A stretch of DNA of 25,422 nucleotides from CAZMGD01 sp964565705 (lineage in GTDB: Bacteria > Actinomycetota > Acidimicrobiia > Acidimicrobiales > Ilumatobacteraceae): assembly GCA_964565705.1 (NCBI GenBank), contig CAZMGD010000058.1, forward strand, positions 1-25,422, written 5' to 3'. Below, piece by piece: positions 7,182 through 14,504 of the stretch (position 1 is its first letter; every line of letters starts with the position of its first letter). The notes under the pieces are model-generated. The model was not told the origin of the DNA and did no database searches. It worked only from the letters and a program-made list of their open reading frames with translations. Position numbers and translations under genes: made by a program.

Positions 7182-7819
7182 GTCTGCGCGACCTGCGCAA
7201 TCAGTACGAGACCGCGGGGCTGGATCGCGACGCCCTGCTCGACGATCCGGTGACCCAGTGGCAGCAGTGGTTCGCGGTCGCCGAGATGGGCGGCGTGCCC
7301 GAGGCCAACGCGTGTGCGTTGGCGACGCTCGGCGCCGACGACGTGCCCGACGTCCGGTTCGTGCTGGCCCGCGGGTTCGACCACCTCGGGCTGACCTTCT
7401 TCACGAACTACGAGAGCGCGAAGAGCCACCAGCTCGACCAGCACCCGTACGCGGCGGCAGCGTTCCACTGGGAGGCGCTGCACCGCCAGGTCCGCGTGCG
7501 GGGCCCAGTGGTACGGCTCGACGAGGCGGCGAGCGACGACTACTTCGCGTCCCGGCCGCGTCCGAGCCAGCTCGGCGCGTGGGCGTCGCCGCAGAGCCAA
7601 CCGATCCCGTCCCGCAATGACCTCGACCTCCTGGTGGAGGAGGTGGAGATTCGCTTCGAGGGTGAGCCGGTGCCGCGCCCGGACCACTGGGGCGGATGGC
7701 GGCTCGTGCCGATGTCGTTCGAGTTCTGGCAGGGTCGCCAGAGCCGGCTGCACGACCGCTTCCGCTACACGCGCGCCGCCGACGAGTCGGGGTGGGTGAT
7801 CGAGCGGCTCGCGCCCTGA
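7178..7819 (+). CDS. pdxH: Pyridoxine/pyridoxamine 5'-phosphate oxidase
   Basis: A 213-residue flavoprotein that oxidises PNP or PMP to the coenzyme pyridoxal 5'-phosphate with O2, using FMN. Family blocks are present in order: an N-terminal LRNQYETAGL, FVLARGFDHLGLTFFTNYES (FMN binding), QVRVRGPV, the ASPQSQPI substrate loop, and the C-terminal W-G-G-W with RLHDRFRY. Length matches the family. The ATG start overlaps the serS stop (ATGA), implying translational coupling. Its end converges with the YjbR-like gene, with only 4 nt between the stop codons. Confidence 0.95.
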   Translation: MSLRDLRNQYETAGLDRDALLDDPVTQWQQWFAVAEMGGVPEANACALATLGADDVPDVRFVLARGFDHLGLTFFTNYESAKSHQLDQHPYAAAAFHWEALHRQVRVRGPVVRLDEAASDDYFASRPRPSQLGAWASPQSQPIPSRNDLDLLVEEVEIRFEGEPVPRPDHWGGWRLVPMSFEFWQGRQSRLHDRFRYTRAADESGWVIERLAP

Positions 7820-7823
7820 GCGG

Positions 7824-8174
7824 TCAGCCCTCGGCGTCGAGCCGGGCGGCCAGCTTCTTCGGCGCCACCGCCCGGTAGCTCTCCTCGATCCAGTCCTCGA
7901 CGACGCCCGGATCGGGTGCATCGGGGTGGTCGAGGTGGACGGTGACCCACCCCCACTTGCCCAGCCCGTAGGCCATCTTCGTCACGGACTCCGACAGCAG
8001 CGCCTGCTCGGCCGACTCGGGCAGCTTGACACCGACGGTCGGGGATTCGCCGTTGCCGAAGAAGACGAAGATCTTCTTGCCGACCTTGGCGACGAGGTCG
8101 TCCTCCCACGGCGTGTCCTGCCATGCCTCGGGGAAGGCGAGGGCATGCTCGACCAGATCGTCGTGTGCGGTCAT
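7824..8174 (-). CDS. MmcQ/YjbR family protein
   Basis: A 116-residue protein of the MmcQ/YjbR (CyaY-like fold) family. Matching features are the N-terminal helix with ALAFPEAWQDTPWED, the central KVGKKIFVFFG strand pair, and a C-terminal WIEESYRAVAPKKLAARL. Members are often called DNA-binding, but the molecular role is poorly established. The ATG at 8174 overlaps the stop of the ccdA-like gene as ATGA, so it is the last gene of a three-gene operon. A direct role in thiol redox is not implied. Confidence 0.83.
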   Translation of the reverse strand: MTAHDDLVEHALAFPEAWQDTPWEDDLVAKVGKKIFVFFGNGESPTVGVKLPESAEQALLSESVTKMAYGLGKWGWVTVHLDHPDAPDPGVVEDWIEESYRAVAPKKLAARLDAEG

Positions 8175-9043
8175 TGTCGCACCGCGGTCGGGACGTCGGC
8201 CTCGGCGACCGGTGCGCTCTTGGGACGGCGGACGATCACGAACACGATCGCCGCGGCGACGATCAACCCGAACGTCCACCCGACCAGCGCCTGGTGGGTG
8301 TAGATCCAGTTCTGCACCCGCACCTGGAGACCCGTGACGCCACTCGTCGGCGTGTTGTCACGGATGTCGTTGAACCAGTACCAGGTCAGGTACAGCCCGC
8401 TGAGCAGGACGAGGACCGCGCTCGCCGGCTCGACGTAGCGCATGCCGCCGCGCAGCACCTTGAGCATGCCGGTGTGGGCCACGGCGAGGGTGACGGTCAG
8501 CGCCGTCACGACGAGCGCCATGCCGACGCCGTACATCACGATCGCGATCACCCCGTCGGCGAAGCCGTCGGTGCTGACCGTGCCGAGGACCACCGACGAG
8601 AACAGCGGGAAGGTGCAGCCGATCGACGCGACGGCGTAGGCGATCCCGTAGAGGTACATCGAGCGCACGGTCCGGTCACGGCCGCCGGCCTGCAGCTTGG
8701 GCGTGCTGATCGGCACCCGCCAGCCGGCGAGCATCGCGATGCCGACCACGATCAGGGTCAACCCGATCACGAGCGCGGCGTACTTGGCGTTCTCGTTGAG
8801 CCAGGTCGTGAAGACCCGGCTCACGTAGCCGATCACCAGGAACACCGAGATGAATCCGACCGAGAGCGAGGCACTGACGACGAGCGCCCGGCGCACCGTG
8901 GCGTGCTGCGTGCCCGGCGCCGAGCCGTTGATGCCGAGGAAGTAGAGGAGGTACGTGGGCAGCAGGACGAAGCCGCACGGGTTGACCGCGGCGAGCAGCC
9001 CGGTCACGAACGACTGCGTGAACCGGCCGTCGAGGGCGAGCAT
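8171..9043 (-). CDS. ccdA: CcdA/DsbD-type thiol-disulfide transporter of cytochrome c biogenesis
   Basis: A 290-residue membrane protein with six or more hydrophobic segments. It carries electrons from cytoplasmic thioredoxin across the membrane to extracytoplasmic thioredoxin-like partners. The redox pair is visible: Cys23 in AAVNPCGFVLLPTYLL and Cys143 in SIGCTFPLFSS, both in the family's proline-flanked helices. It starts with an ATG whose last base overlaps the tlpA-like stop (TGATG), and its own stop overlaps the YjbR-like start. A long extracytoplasmic loop and a seventh or eighth helix near residues 215-275 extend beyond the minimal CcdA. Pairing with the TlpA-like protein fits reduction of apocytochrome c haem-binding cysteines. 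Confidence 0.88.
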   Translation of the reverse strand: MLALDGRFTQSFVTGLLAAVNPCGFVLLPTYLLYFLGINGSAPGTQHATVRRALVVSASLSVGFISVFLVIGYVSRVFTTWLNENAKYAALVIGLTLIVVGIAMLAGWRVPISTPKLQAGGRDRTVRSMYLYGIAYAVASIGCTFPLFSSVVLGTVSTDGFADGVIAIVMYGVGMALVVTALTVTLAVAHTGMLKVLRGGMRYVEPASAVLVLLSGLYLTWYWFNDIRDNTPTSGVTGLQVRVQNWIYTHQALVGWTFGLIVAAAIVFVIVRRPKSAPVAEADVPTAVRQ

Positions 9044-9627
9044 CAGCTCACCCCCGGGAACGACTCGGCGAGGGCATCGTCGAGGGCATCGGCGCTCAGC
9101 TCTCCCGCCTGCTGCTTGACGATGACGCCATCGGCAGTGACGAACAGGGTGGTCGGTTGCACGTTGACGCCGACCTCCGACGCCAGCTCCCCGTTCGGGT
9201 CGAGCAACTGGAGGTAGCCGGCGCCGTGGTCGTCGGCGAATTCCTGGGCGACGCCGGCCGAGTCGGCGAGGTTGACGCCGACGAACGTCACCTGACCGTC
9301 GAGGTGTTCGGCCGCTGCACCGAGCTCGGGCATCTCCTTCTTGCAGGGCACGCAGCCGGAGTACCAGAAGTTGATGACCAGTGGCTGGCCCTCGAGGTCG
9401 GCGAGTGCCACGTCGTTGCCCGCCGTGTCGCGGAGCACCACCTCGGGCAGCGCGTCGCCTTGCACCGGGGCGTTGGTGCCGAGCGTGGGGTCCTGGACGA
9501 TCGTCGGGCTGCCCATGTCGACGGTCTCGACGTCGTCACCGCCGTCACGGGACGCGACGTACCAGCCTCCGCCGATCACGAGAACGGCCGCGACAGCGAG
9601 CGATCCGGCGAGGAGTCGTCGATCCAC
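9043..9627 (-). CDS. TlpA/ResA-like membrane-anchored thioredoxin
   Basis: A 194-residue protein with an N-terminal signal anchor (residues 5-24), an acidic linker, and a thioredoxin-fold domain from about residue 55. The active site is NFWYSGCVPCKKEMP with Cys92 and Cys95, and the cis-proline loop is VQPTTLFV. This is the TlpA/ResA/AhpC-TSA-like class, which reduces disulfides outside the membrane, notably in apocytochrome c or the copper site of cytochrome oxidase. The ccdA-like gene follows with a 1-nt overlap, making a complete relay. The GTG start at 9627 fits a CAGAAT box 7 nt upstream. Confidence 0.9.
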   Translation of the reverse strand: MDRRLLAGSLAVAAVLVIGGGWYVASRDGGDDVETVDMGSPTIVQDPTLGTNAPVQGDALPEVVLRDTAGNDVALADLEGQPLVINFWYSGCVPCKKEMPELGAAAEHLDGQVTFVGVNLADSAGVAQEFADDHGAGYLQLLDPNGELASEVGVNVQPTTLFVTADGVIVKQQAGELSADALDDALAESFPGVS

Positions 9628-9634
9628 GGCCTAC

Positions 9635-9640
9635 ATTCTG
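9635..9640 (-). promoter_or_regulatory. Possible leaderless -10 box of the tlpA-ccdA operon
   Basis: On the minus strand CAGAAT ends 7 nt before the GTG at 9627. It departs from TANNNT at the first base, so it is weaker than the others in the window. Confidence 0.4.
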
Positions 9641-9648
9641 CCCCGACG

Positions 9649-9707
9649 CGCCGCCACCGGCACCGGTCCGTTCGCGGAGGGTCCGAACGGCGGTGCCGGT
9701 GGCGGCG
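9649..9707 (-). terminator. Large GC-rich hairpin between whiB7 and tlpA (putative terminator)
   Basis: Perfect 17-bp arms at 9649-9665 and 9691-9707 enclose 25 nt that can themselves pair (CCGTTCG with CGAACGG). It is the second of two hairpins after the whiB7-like stop and lies just before the tlpA start. No T-run follows, so it may act as a U-poor terminator or only as a structural element. Confidence 0.6.
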
Positions 9708-9712
9708 GATCA

Positions 9713-9743
9713 GCTCGGGGGTCGACGATGCGTTGCCCCGAGC
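9713..9743 (-). terminator. Hairpin just after the whiB7-like stop
   Basis: GCTCGGGG (9713-9720) pairs perfectly with CCCCGAGC (9736-9743), an 8-bp stem with a 15-nt loop. On the minus strand it begins about 15 nt after the stop of the whiB7-like gene, ahead of a larger hairpin. It has no T-run. Confidence 0.45.
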
Positions 9744-9758
9744 CGTGAGGGGTCGGGG

Positions 9759-10169
9759 CTACGCGACCTGGATGCCGACGAGCTCGCCGGAGTCGGGGTC
9801 GAGCACCCGGCGGCCGTCGAAGACGTGGCCGGCGCCGAGAGCCAACTCGCTGACGCGGCGGTCCTCGTCGACGACGAGCACCGGGCGGGCGTGCTTGGGC
9901 GGGCGCCCACGGGGACGCTTGTGGACGACGAGCTGGCCGTTCTCGATCAGCTCGCCACCCCAGACACCCCACGGCTCGGCGCGCTCGAGTGCCCCGTCAA
10001 GGCACTCGGAGCGCAACGTACAGCGGGCGCAGATCGCTTTGGCTCTGGCGATGTCGAGGAGCTCGTCGCTGAAGAACAGGTGGGTGAGCGTGCCGGCGCC
10101 GTCGCGGCACCGGGCATCGCTCCAGTCGACGGCGGAGGTGAGCTCGGCAGGTTCGAGGAGTGCGTACAT
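9759..10169 (-). CDS. whiB7: WhiB7-like iron-sulfur transcriptional regulator
   Basis: A 136-residue Wbl-family protein. The four cluster-binding cysteines are Cys21, Cys47, Cys50 and Cys56 (CxxCxxxxxC after the lone first Cys). The tryptophan turn AEPWGVWGGE (65-73) follows, then an AT-hook KRPRGRPPK (84-92). The stretch RAEPWGVWGGE...HKRPRGRP closely matches mycobacterial WhiB7, which binds the primary sigma factor and activates intrinsic antibiotic-resistance genes. Unlike that protein, which ends soon after the AT-hook, this one has about 44 more residues ending GELVGIQVA. ATG 10169 lacks a clear Shine-Dalgarno and follows a 14-nt tandem repeat. Its long leader, with a peptide ORF and terminator, supports the WhiB7 assignment. 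Confidence 0.88.
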   Translation of the reverse strand: MYALLEPAELTSAVDWSDARCRDGAGTLTHLFFSDELLDIARAKAICARCTLRSECLDGALERAEPWGVWGGELIENGQLVVHKRPRGRPPKHARPVLVVDEDRRVSELALGAGHVFDGRRVLDPDSGELVGIQVA

Positions 10170-10207
10170 GGTTCGGGCTTTCGGTTCGGGTCGTTCGGTT
10201 CGGGTCG
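10170..10207 (-). repeat. 14-nt tandem repeat directly upstream of the whiB7-like start
   Basis: On the plus strand TTCGGTTCGGGTCG occurs twice in a row (10180-10193 and 10194-10207). A partial related copy fills 10170-10179, ending at the ATG. On the mRNA it reads as CCCGAACCGAA units, an unstructured purine/C stretch where a Shine-Dalgarno would normally sit. Confidence 0.75.
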
Positions 10208-10225
10208 GTGGCGGAAAATCAGAAA

Positions 10226-10253
10226 GGCCGCCGGGATTCGGATCCCGGCGGCC
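10226..10253 (-). terminator. Intrinsic terminator/attenuator in the whiB7 leader
   Basis: A perfect 12-bp stem (GGCCGCCGGGAT with ATCCCGGCGGCC, loop CCGA on the minus strand) is followed on the minus strand by TTTCTGATTTT. This is the best factor-independent terminator in the window. It lies 26 nt after the leader ORF stop and 56 nt before the whiB7 ATG. It would therefore stop transcription before the regulator unless read-through is allowed. Confidence 0.85.
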
Positions 10254-10267
10254 TCGGAGCGAGGTGA

Positions 10268-10288
10268 CTGACGTTGGTGTTACGTCAG
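10268..10288 (-). promoter_or_regulatory. Hairpin covering the stop codon of the leader ORF
   Basis: CTGACGT and ACGTCAG form a perfect 7-bp stem with a 7-nt loop that contains the TAA stop of the 66-codon leader ORF. A ribosome finishing or stalling on the leader ORF would cover it. It is the nearest upstream structure to the terminator and a candidate for the switching element, though no alternative pairing with the terminator was computed. Confidence 0.6.
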
Positions 10289-10480
10289 CTGCTCGGCGAG
10301 CCGTCGGGGGGAACGCTTGGTGGCGTTCGGAGCGGTCTGGACAGCGATGAGGGTCGGTGCTGAAGCGCACATCACCGTGCTGGCCACGGCCACATGGCCG
10401 AAGTCGCGGTCGCGCCACGTGCACGAGCGCGCCGCGGCGGCCATACCGGCCGTCTTGGTGGCGTACATCGTGTTGGTCAC
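10280..10480 (-). CDS. 66-codon leader ORF upstream of the whiB7-like gene
   Basis: A 66-residue ORF beginning GTG at 10480, with AGGAG 7 nt upstream, so it is probably translated. The peptide is rich in Ala, Thr and Arg, has two cysteines (20 and 38), no membrane segment and no family I recognise. It lies between the proposed WhiB7-type promoter and the terminator in the whiB7 leader, and its stop codon is inside a hairpin. Known mycobacterial whiB7 leaders also carry an upstream ORF whose translation controls early termination. By analogy this is a regulatory leader peptide; a stand-alone small protein remains possible. Confidence 0.65.
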   Translation of the reverse strand: MTNTMYATKTAGMAAAARSCTWRDRDFGHVAVASTVMCASAPTLIAVQTAPNATKRSPRRLAEQLT

Positions 10481-10487
10481 TGTGGGA

Positions 10488-10492
10488 CTCCT
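10488..10492 (-). promoter_or_regulatory. Ribosome binding site of the whiB7 leader ORF
   Basis: AGGAG on the minus strand, 7 nt before GTG 10480. It supports real translation of the leader ORF, whereas the regulator's own ATG has no comparable site. Confidence 0.7.
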
Positions 10493-10544
10493 GTGGCGCG
10501 AGCGATCCTGGGGCCTGGACAGCGAACCACGCAGCCCCCCGACC

Positions 10545-10560
10545 CGTCAACCCATTATTT
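10545..10560 (-). promoter_or_regulatory. WhiB7-type autoregulatory promoter element (AT-rich box plus -35)
   Basis: On the minus strand AAATAAT (10560-10554), GGG, then TTGACG (10550-10545). WhiB7-activated promoters are described as carrying an AT-rich box about 3 bp upstream of the -35, contacted by the AT-hook. This site has exactly that layout in an otherwise GC-rich region. The -10 is poor: TTCGCT at an 18-nt spacing is the best candidate. A weak -10 would fit dependence on an activator. Confidence 0.65.
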
Positions 10561-10578
10561 CGGACACAACCCCAACGA

Positions 10579-10624
10579 TCTCGGGAGCAATTCGGGCGCC
10601 AGAGCGCCCGAATCGCTCCCGAGA
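10579..10624. repeat. 46-bp near-perfect inverted repeat between the whiB7 and thioesterase promoters
   Basis: Arms 10579-10599 and 10604-10624 pair at 20 of 21 positions (one A/C mismatch at 10589/10614) around a CAGA loop. It lies upstream of the proposed transcript starts in both directions and its right arm covers the -35 region of the thioesterase promoter. No T-run follows on either strand, so it is better read as an operator or cruciform-forming element than as a terminator. Confidence 0.8.
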
Positions 10625-10632
10625 ATGGTGGG

Positions 10633-10638
10633 TAGGGT
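10633..10638 (+). promoter_or_regulatory. Leaderless -10 box of the thioesterase gene
   Basis: TAGGGT ends 8 nt before the ATG at 10647. It decides that start over in-frame codons far upstream, which would place coding sequence across the whiB7 leader. Confidence 0.65.
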
Positions 10639-10646
10639 CGGCGGGG

Positions 10647-11405
10647 ATGGACTCGATGGTGCCCGAGCCGCCGTCGGGGCGGGTGGTGCGACGTGAGCGG
10701 CGGGTGCGCCTCGGTGACGTGTCGCCGGCCGGGCGGCTGCGGCTGGATGCCCTGGTGCGGTACCTGCAGGACGTGGCGACCGACGACAGCCGCGAGGTCG
10801 GGCTGACGCCGGGACGGCAATGGCTGGTGCGCAGCACCCACCTCCTCGTGCGCGAACTGCCGGTCTACGAAGACATGATCCGGCTCGCCACCTGGTGTGG
10901 CGGGGTCGGCAGCCACTTCGCGCTGCGGCGCACGTCCATCCGCGGTGACCGTGGTCACGTCGATGCGGCGACGCTGTGGGTGCAGGTCGACGAAGCCAGC
11001 ATGCGCCCGGCGCGCATCGACGACCGCTTCCGTGAGGTCTACGCCGAGGCGGCCCAGGGCGTGACGGTCAGGGCTCGTCTGGCCCACCACGATCCGTCGC
11101 CGGATGCGCTCACTGCGGCGTCACCGTGGCCGCTGCGGTTCACCGACTTCGACGCCCTCGCCCACGTCAACAATGCGGCGACGTGGGAGGTCGCGGAGCA
11201 ACTGCTCAGCGAGCGTCGTTCCTTGCGCGCACCCCTGCGCGCGTCCGTCGAGCACCGCCGCCCGATCGAGCGTGGTATCAGCGTCGGGCTCGCCGTCACC
11301 GACCACGAGGGCGGCGTCGATGCCTGGCTCGTCGACGAGTCCGGCGACGTCCTCGTCAGTCTCCGGGTCCGCCCCGGATCACCGGGTCAGTCGGTCAGGA
11401 CGTAG
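10647..11405 (+). CDS. Acyl-ACP thioesterase family protein
   Basis: A 252-residue protein with two hotdog-fold halves. The N-terminal half starts at about residue 16 with RERRVRLGDVSPAGRLRLDA and contains the RYLQDVATDDS helix. The second half contains FTDFDALAHVNNAATWE (165-181), the DxxxHVNN-type motif of FatA/FatB-like enzymes. These hydrolyse acyl-ACP or acyl-CoA thioesters and so set fatty-acid release. The ATG at 10647 is chosen from the -10 box; a second ATG at 10656 is an alternative. The gene is divergent from whiB7 and its 3' end overlaps the convergent MBL gene by 19 nt. The exact acyl substrate is unknown. Confidence 0.85.
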   Translation: MDSMVPEPPSGRVVRRERRVRLGDVSPAGRLRLDALVRYLQDVATDDSREVGLTPGRQWLVRSTHLLVRELPVYEDMIRLATWCGGVGSHFALRRTSIRGDRGHVDAATLWVQVDEASMRPARIDDRFREVYAEAAQGVTVRARLAHHDPSPDALTAASPWPLRFTDFDALAHVNNAATWEVAEQLLSERRSLRAPLRASVEHRRPIERGISVGLAVTDHEGGVDAWLVDESGDVLVSLRVRPGSPGQSVRT

Positions 11406-12469
11406 CGGAAGAAGCCGTCGGCGTCCTCGTGGCGCTCCATCTCGCCGATCGAGCGAAGGTGCTCGAGGTGGGCGAACGTCTCGCTGTCGGCCATCCGGCC
11501 CTGGGCCCGCGCCGAGAACAGGTGGGTGGACATCTCCGGCACCGTGGCCGGGCGTCCCAGCTCCGAGGAAGCATCGCGCAGGCGCTGGAGGCGGCCGACG
11601 TGGTGCTCCTTGATGTCGTTGGCCCGGCCGGCGAGATCGGGGAACGGGTGGCCGTGCGCCGGCAGGGCGAGCTTGACCTGCGGGCCGTAGGCGGCGACCT
11701 TGTCGAGTGACTCGAAGAACTTGGCGAGGGGATCGGACGCATGGGCGACGCCGGCGATGTGCGGCGTGATCGTCGGCAGCACGTGATCTCCCGAGATCAT
11801 CAACCCCTCGGTCGGGTCGAACAGGCAGAGGTGGTCGTCGGTGTGTCCCGGCGTGTGCACGGCGAACCAGTCGCGCCCGGCGAGCGAGATCGGTTCGGCG
11901 TCGCGCAGGCGGATCGTCGGCTCGCCGAAGCGGAGGAACTCGGCGACGCGTTCCTTCGACGGGGCCTCGGACTCGGGGCCGCCCCCGCCGAACTCGAGCG
12001 GGTCGCCACCCCACGGTGGTGCGTCCCACGGCCGGGTCGAGCCCCACGGGCGGTTGGCGAGCTCGGCCAACTCCTCGACGTCGAGGTCGGCGTTCTCGCC
12101 GAGGTCCTGGCCGACCCGGAACCAGCGGTGCGTCACGATGTCGGCGCCGGTCTGGTCGCGGACCCAGCGGGCACCGCCGAAGTGGTCGGGGTGACTGTGG
12201 GTCACGACGACCGTGTGCACCCGCCGCAGCGGGACGCCGGCGGACGCGAGCCGCACGAGGATCGCGTCGTAGCTGTACTGCTCGGGCAGGCCGGGGTCGA
12301 CGATCGCGACACCGCGCTCGTCCTCCAGGATGTAGCAGTTGACGTGACCCAGACCTGGCATGTCGATCGGCAGCTGGCTGCGCAGCACACCGGGCGCGAG
12401 TTCGGTGATGTCCTCGGTGGCCCGCTCCTGCTCCTGCTTGGTCGGCTTGACCGGGGCGTGGTCGTGCAT
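11387..12469 (-). CDS. MBL-fold metallo-hydrolase
   Basis: A 360-residue metallo-beta-lactamase-fold enzyme. The metal motif HSHPDH is at residues 91-96. It is followed by further ligand motifs HTPGHTDDHLC and ISGDHVLPTITPH, and a C-terminal winged-helix-like segment rich in Leu and Arg, as in LACTB2-like hydrolases. The substrate is not identifiable; related proteins act on thioesters or RNA. ATG 12469 is preferred over an upstream GTG at 12502, because TAACTT, which starts with the orn stop codon, ends 7 nt before it. It is the last gene of the fumC-orn run. Its 3' end overlaps the convergent thioesterase gene by 19 nt. Confidence 0.87.
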   Translation of the reverse strand: MHDHAPVKPTKQEQERATEDITELAPGVLRSQLPIDMPGLGHVNCYILEDERGVAIVDPGLPEQYSYDAILVRLASAGVPLRRVHTVVVTHSHPDHFGGARWVRDQTGADIVTHRWFRVGQDLGENADLDVEELAELANRPWGSTRPWDAPPWGGDPLEFGGGGPESEAPSKERVAEFLRFGEPTIRLRDAEPISLAGRDWFAVHTPGHTDDHLCLFDPTEGLMISGDHVLPTITPHIAGVAHASDPLAKFFESLDKVAAYGPQVKLALPAHGHPFPDLAGRANDIKEHHVGRLQRLRDASSELGRPATVPEMSTHLFSARAQGRMADSETFAHLEHLRSIGEMERHEDADGFFRYVLTD

Positions 12470-12476
12470 GGAGTCC

Positions 12477-12482
12477 AAGTTA
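12477..12482 (-). promoter_or_regulatory. Leaderless -10 box of the MBL hydrolase, built on the orn stop codon
   Basis: On the minus strand TAACTT begins with the TAA stop of orn and ends 7 nt before ATG 12469. The box is less like the TAGSNT majority. Confidence 0.5.
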
Positions 12483-13067
12483 CTTGCCGTCTGCAACTTC
12501 ACTCGGGTCGATGGGCGTGGCCACGACGATCGGGAGGTCGACGAACACGTGCTGGCGGTAGTAGCGCAGCTCCTCGATGCTGGCCTGGATGTCGTCGAGC
12601 GCTCGGTGCGACCCGTTCTTGGTCAGGCGGCCGTGGTCGATCGCCGGGTACCAACGCTTGACGAGCTCCTTGATGCTCGACACGTCGATGCTGCGGTAGT
12701 GGAGCCAGTGCTCGATGTCGGGGAGGTACGCGTCCAGGAAACGGCGGTCCATGCCGATCGAGTTGCCGCACAACGGCACCTTGCCCGGCTCGGGCACATG
12801 GGTCTTGATGAACTCCAGCGTCTGCTGGCCGGCATCCTCCAACGAGATCGTGCTCGCGGCGATCGCCGGCAGCAGGCCCGAGCGCGTGTGCATGTCGAAC
12901 ACGAACGGATCCATCACGGCGAGCGCCTCAGGGGGTTGGTGCACGACGAGGTCGGGCCCGACCGCGACGATCTCGAGCTCGTCGTCGGTGACGATCGTCG
13001 CGATCTCGACGATCGTGTCCTTGGCGGGATCGAGACCCGTCATCTCGAGATCCATCCACACCAGCAC
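12480..13067 (-). CDS. orn: Oligoribonuclease
   Basis: A 195-residue DEDDh exonuclease that degrades di- to oligoribonucleotides (including pGpG from c-di-GMP turnover) to nucleotides in the cytoplasm. The catalytic residues are all visible: Asp6 and Glu8 in VWMDLEMTGLD, Asp107 in GNSIGMDRRFL, and His154 and Asp159 in SHRALDD. The SIDVSSIKEL helix is also typical. The GTG start at 13067 sits 8 nt after a TAGGGT box that overlaps the fumC stop. Length is close to the usual 180-200. It is transcribed after fumC with an 11-nt gap. Confidence 0.96.
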   Translation of the reverse strand: MLVWMDLEMTGLDPAKDTIVEIATIVTDDELEIVAVGPDLVVHQPPEALAVMDPFVFDMHTRSGLLPAIAASTISLEDAGQQTLEFIKTHVPEPGKVPLCGNSIGMDRRFLDAYLPDIEHWLHYRSIDVSSIKELVKRWYPAIDHGRLTKNGSHRALDDIQASIEELRYYRQHVFVDLPIVVATPIDPSEVADGK

Positions 13068-13078
13068 AGCGCAGCACC

Positions 13079-14467
<1,389 letters not shown>

Positions 14468-14474
14468 ACGGTCC

Positions 14475-14480
14475 ACCCTA
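14475..14480 (-). promoter_or_regulatory. Leaderless -10 box of fumC
   Basis: On the minus strand TAGGGT ends 7 nt before ATG 14467. It faces the identical dut box 12 bp away. Confidence 0.65.
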
Positions 14481-14492
14481 CGGCCGTCGTCC

Positions 14493-14498
14493 TAGGGT
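14493..14498 (+). promoter_or_regulatory. Leaderless -10 box of dut
   Basis: TAGGGT ends 6 nt before GTG 14505. Its -35 region runs into the first codons of the divergent fumC gene. Confidence 0.65.
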
Positions 14499-14504
14499 GC
14501 CCGG

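Noticed and set aside
10280..10480. Leader ORF considered as a second small Wbl protein
   Set aside because: It has only two cysteines, no CxxCxxxxxC and no GVWGG turn.
10317..10646. Extended N-terminus for the thioesterase reaching back to 10317
   Set aside because: It would run through the 46-bp inverted repeat and the whiB7 leader and add 110 residues unlike the family; the TAGGGT-to-ATG geometry supports 10647.
14468..14476. GTG at 14476 as the start of fumC
   Set aside because: It overlaps the TAGGGT box, whereas ATG 14467 is 7 nt downstream and begins at the usual family N-terminus.
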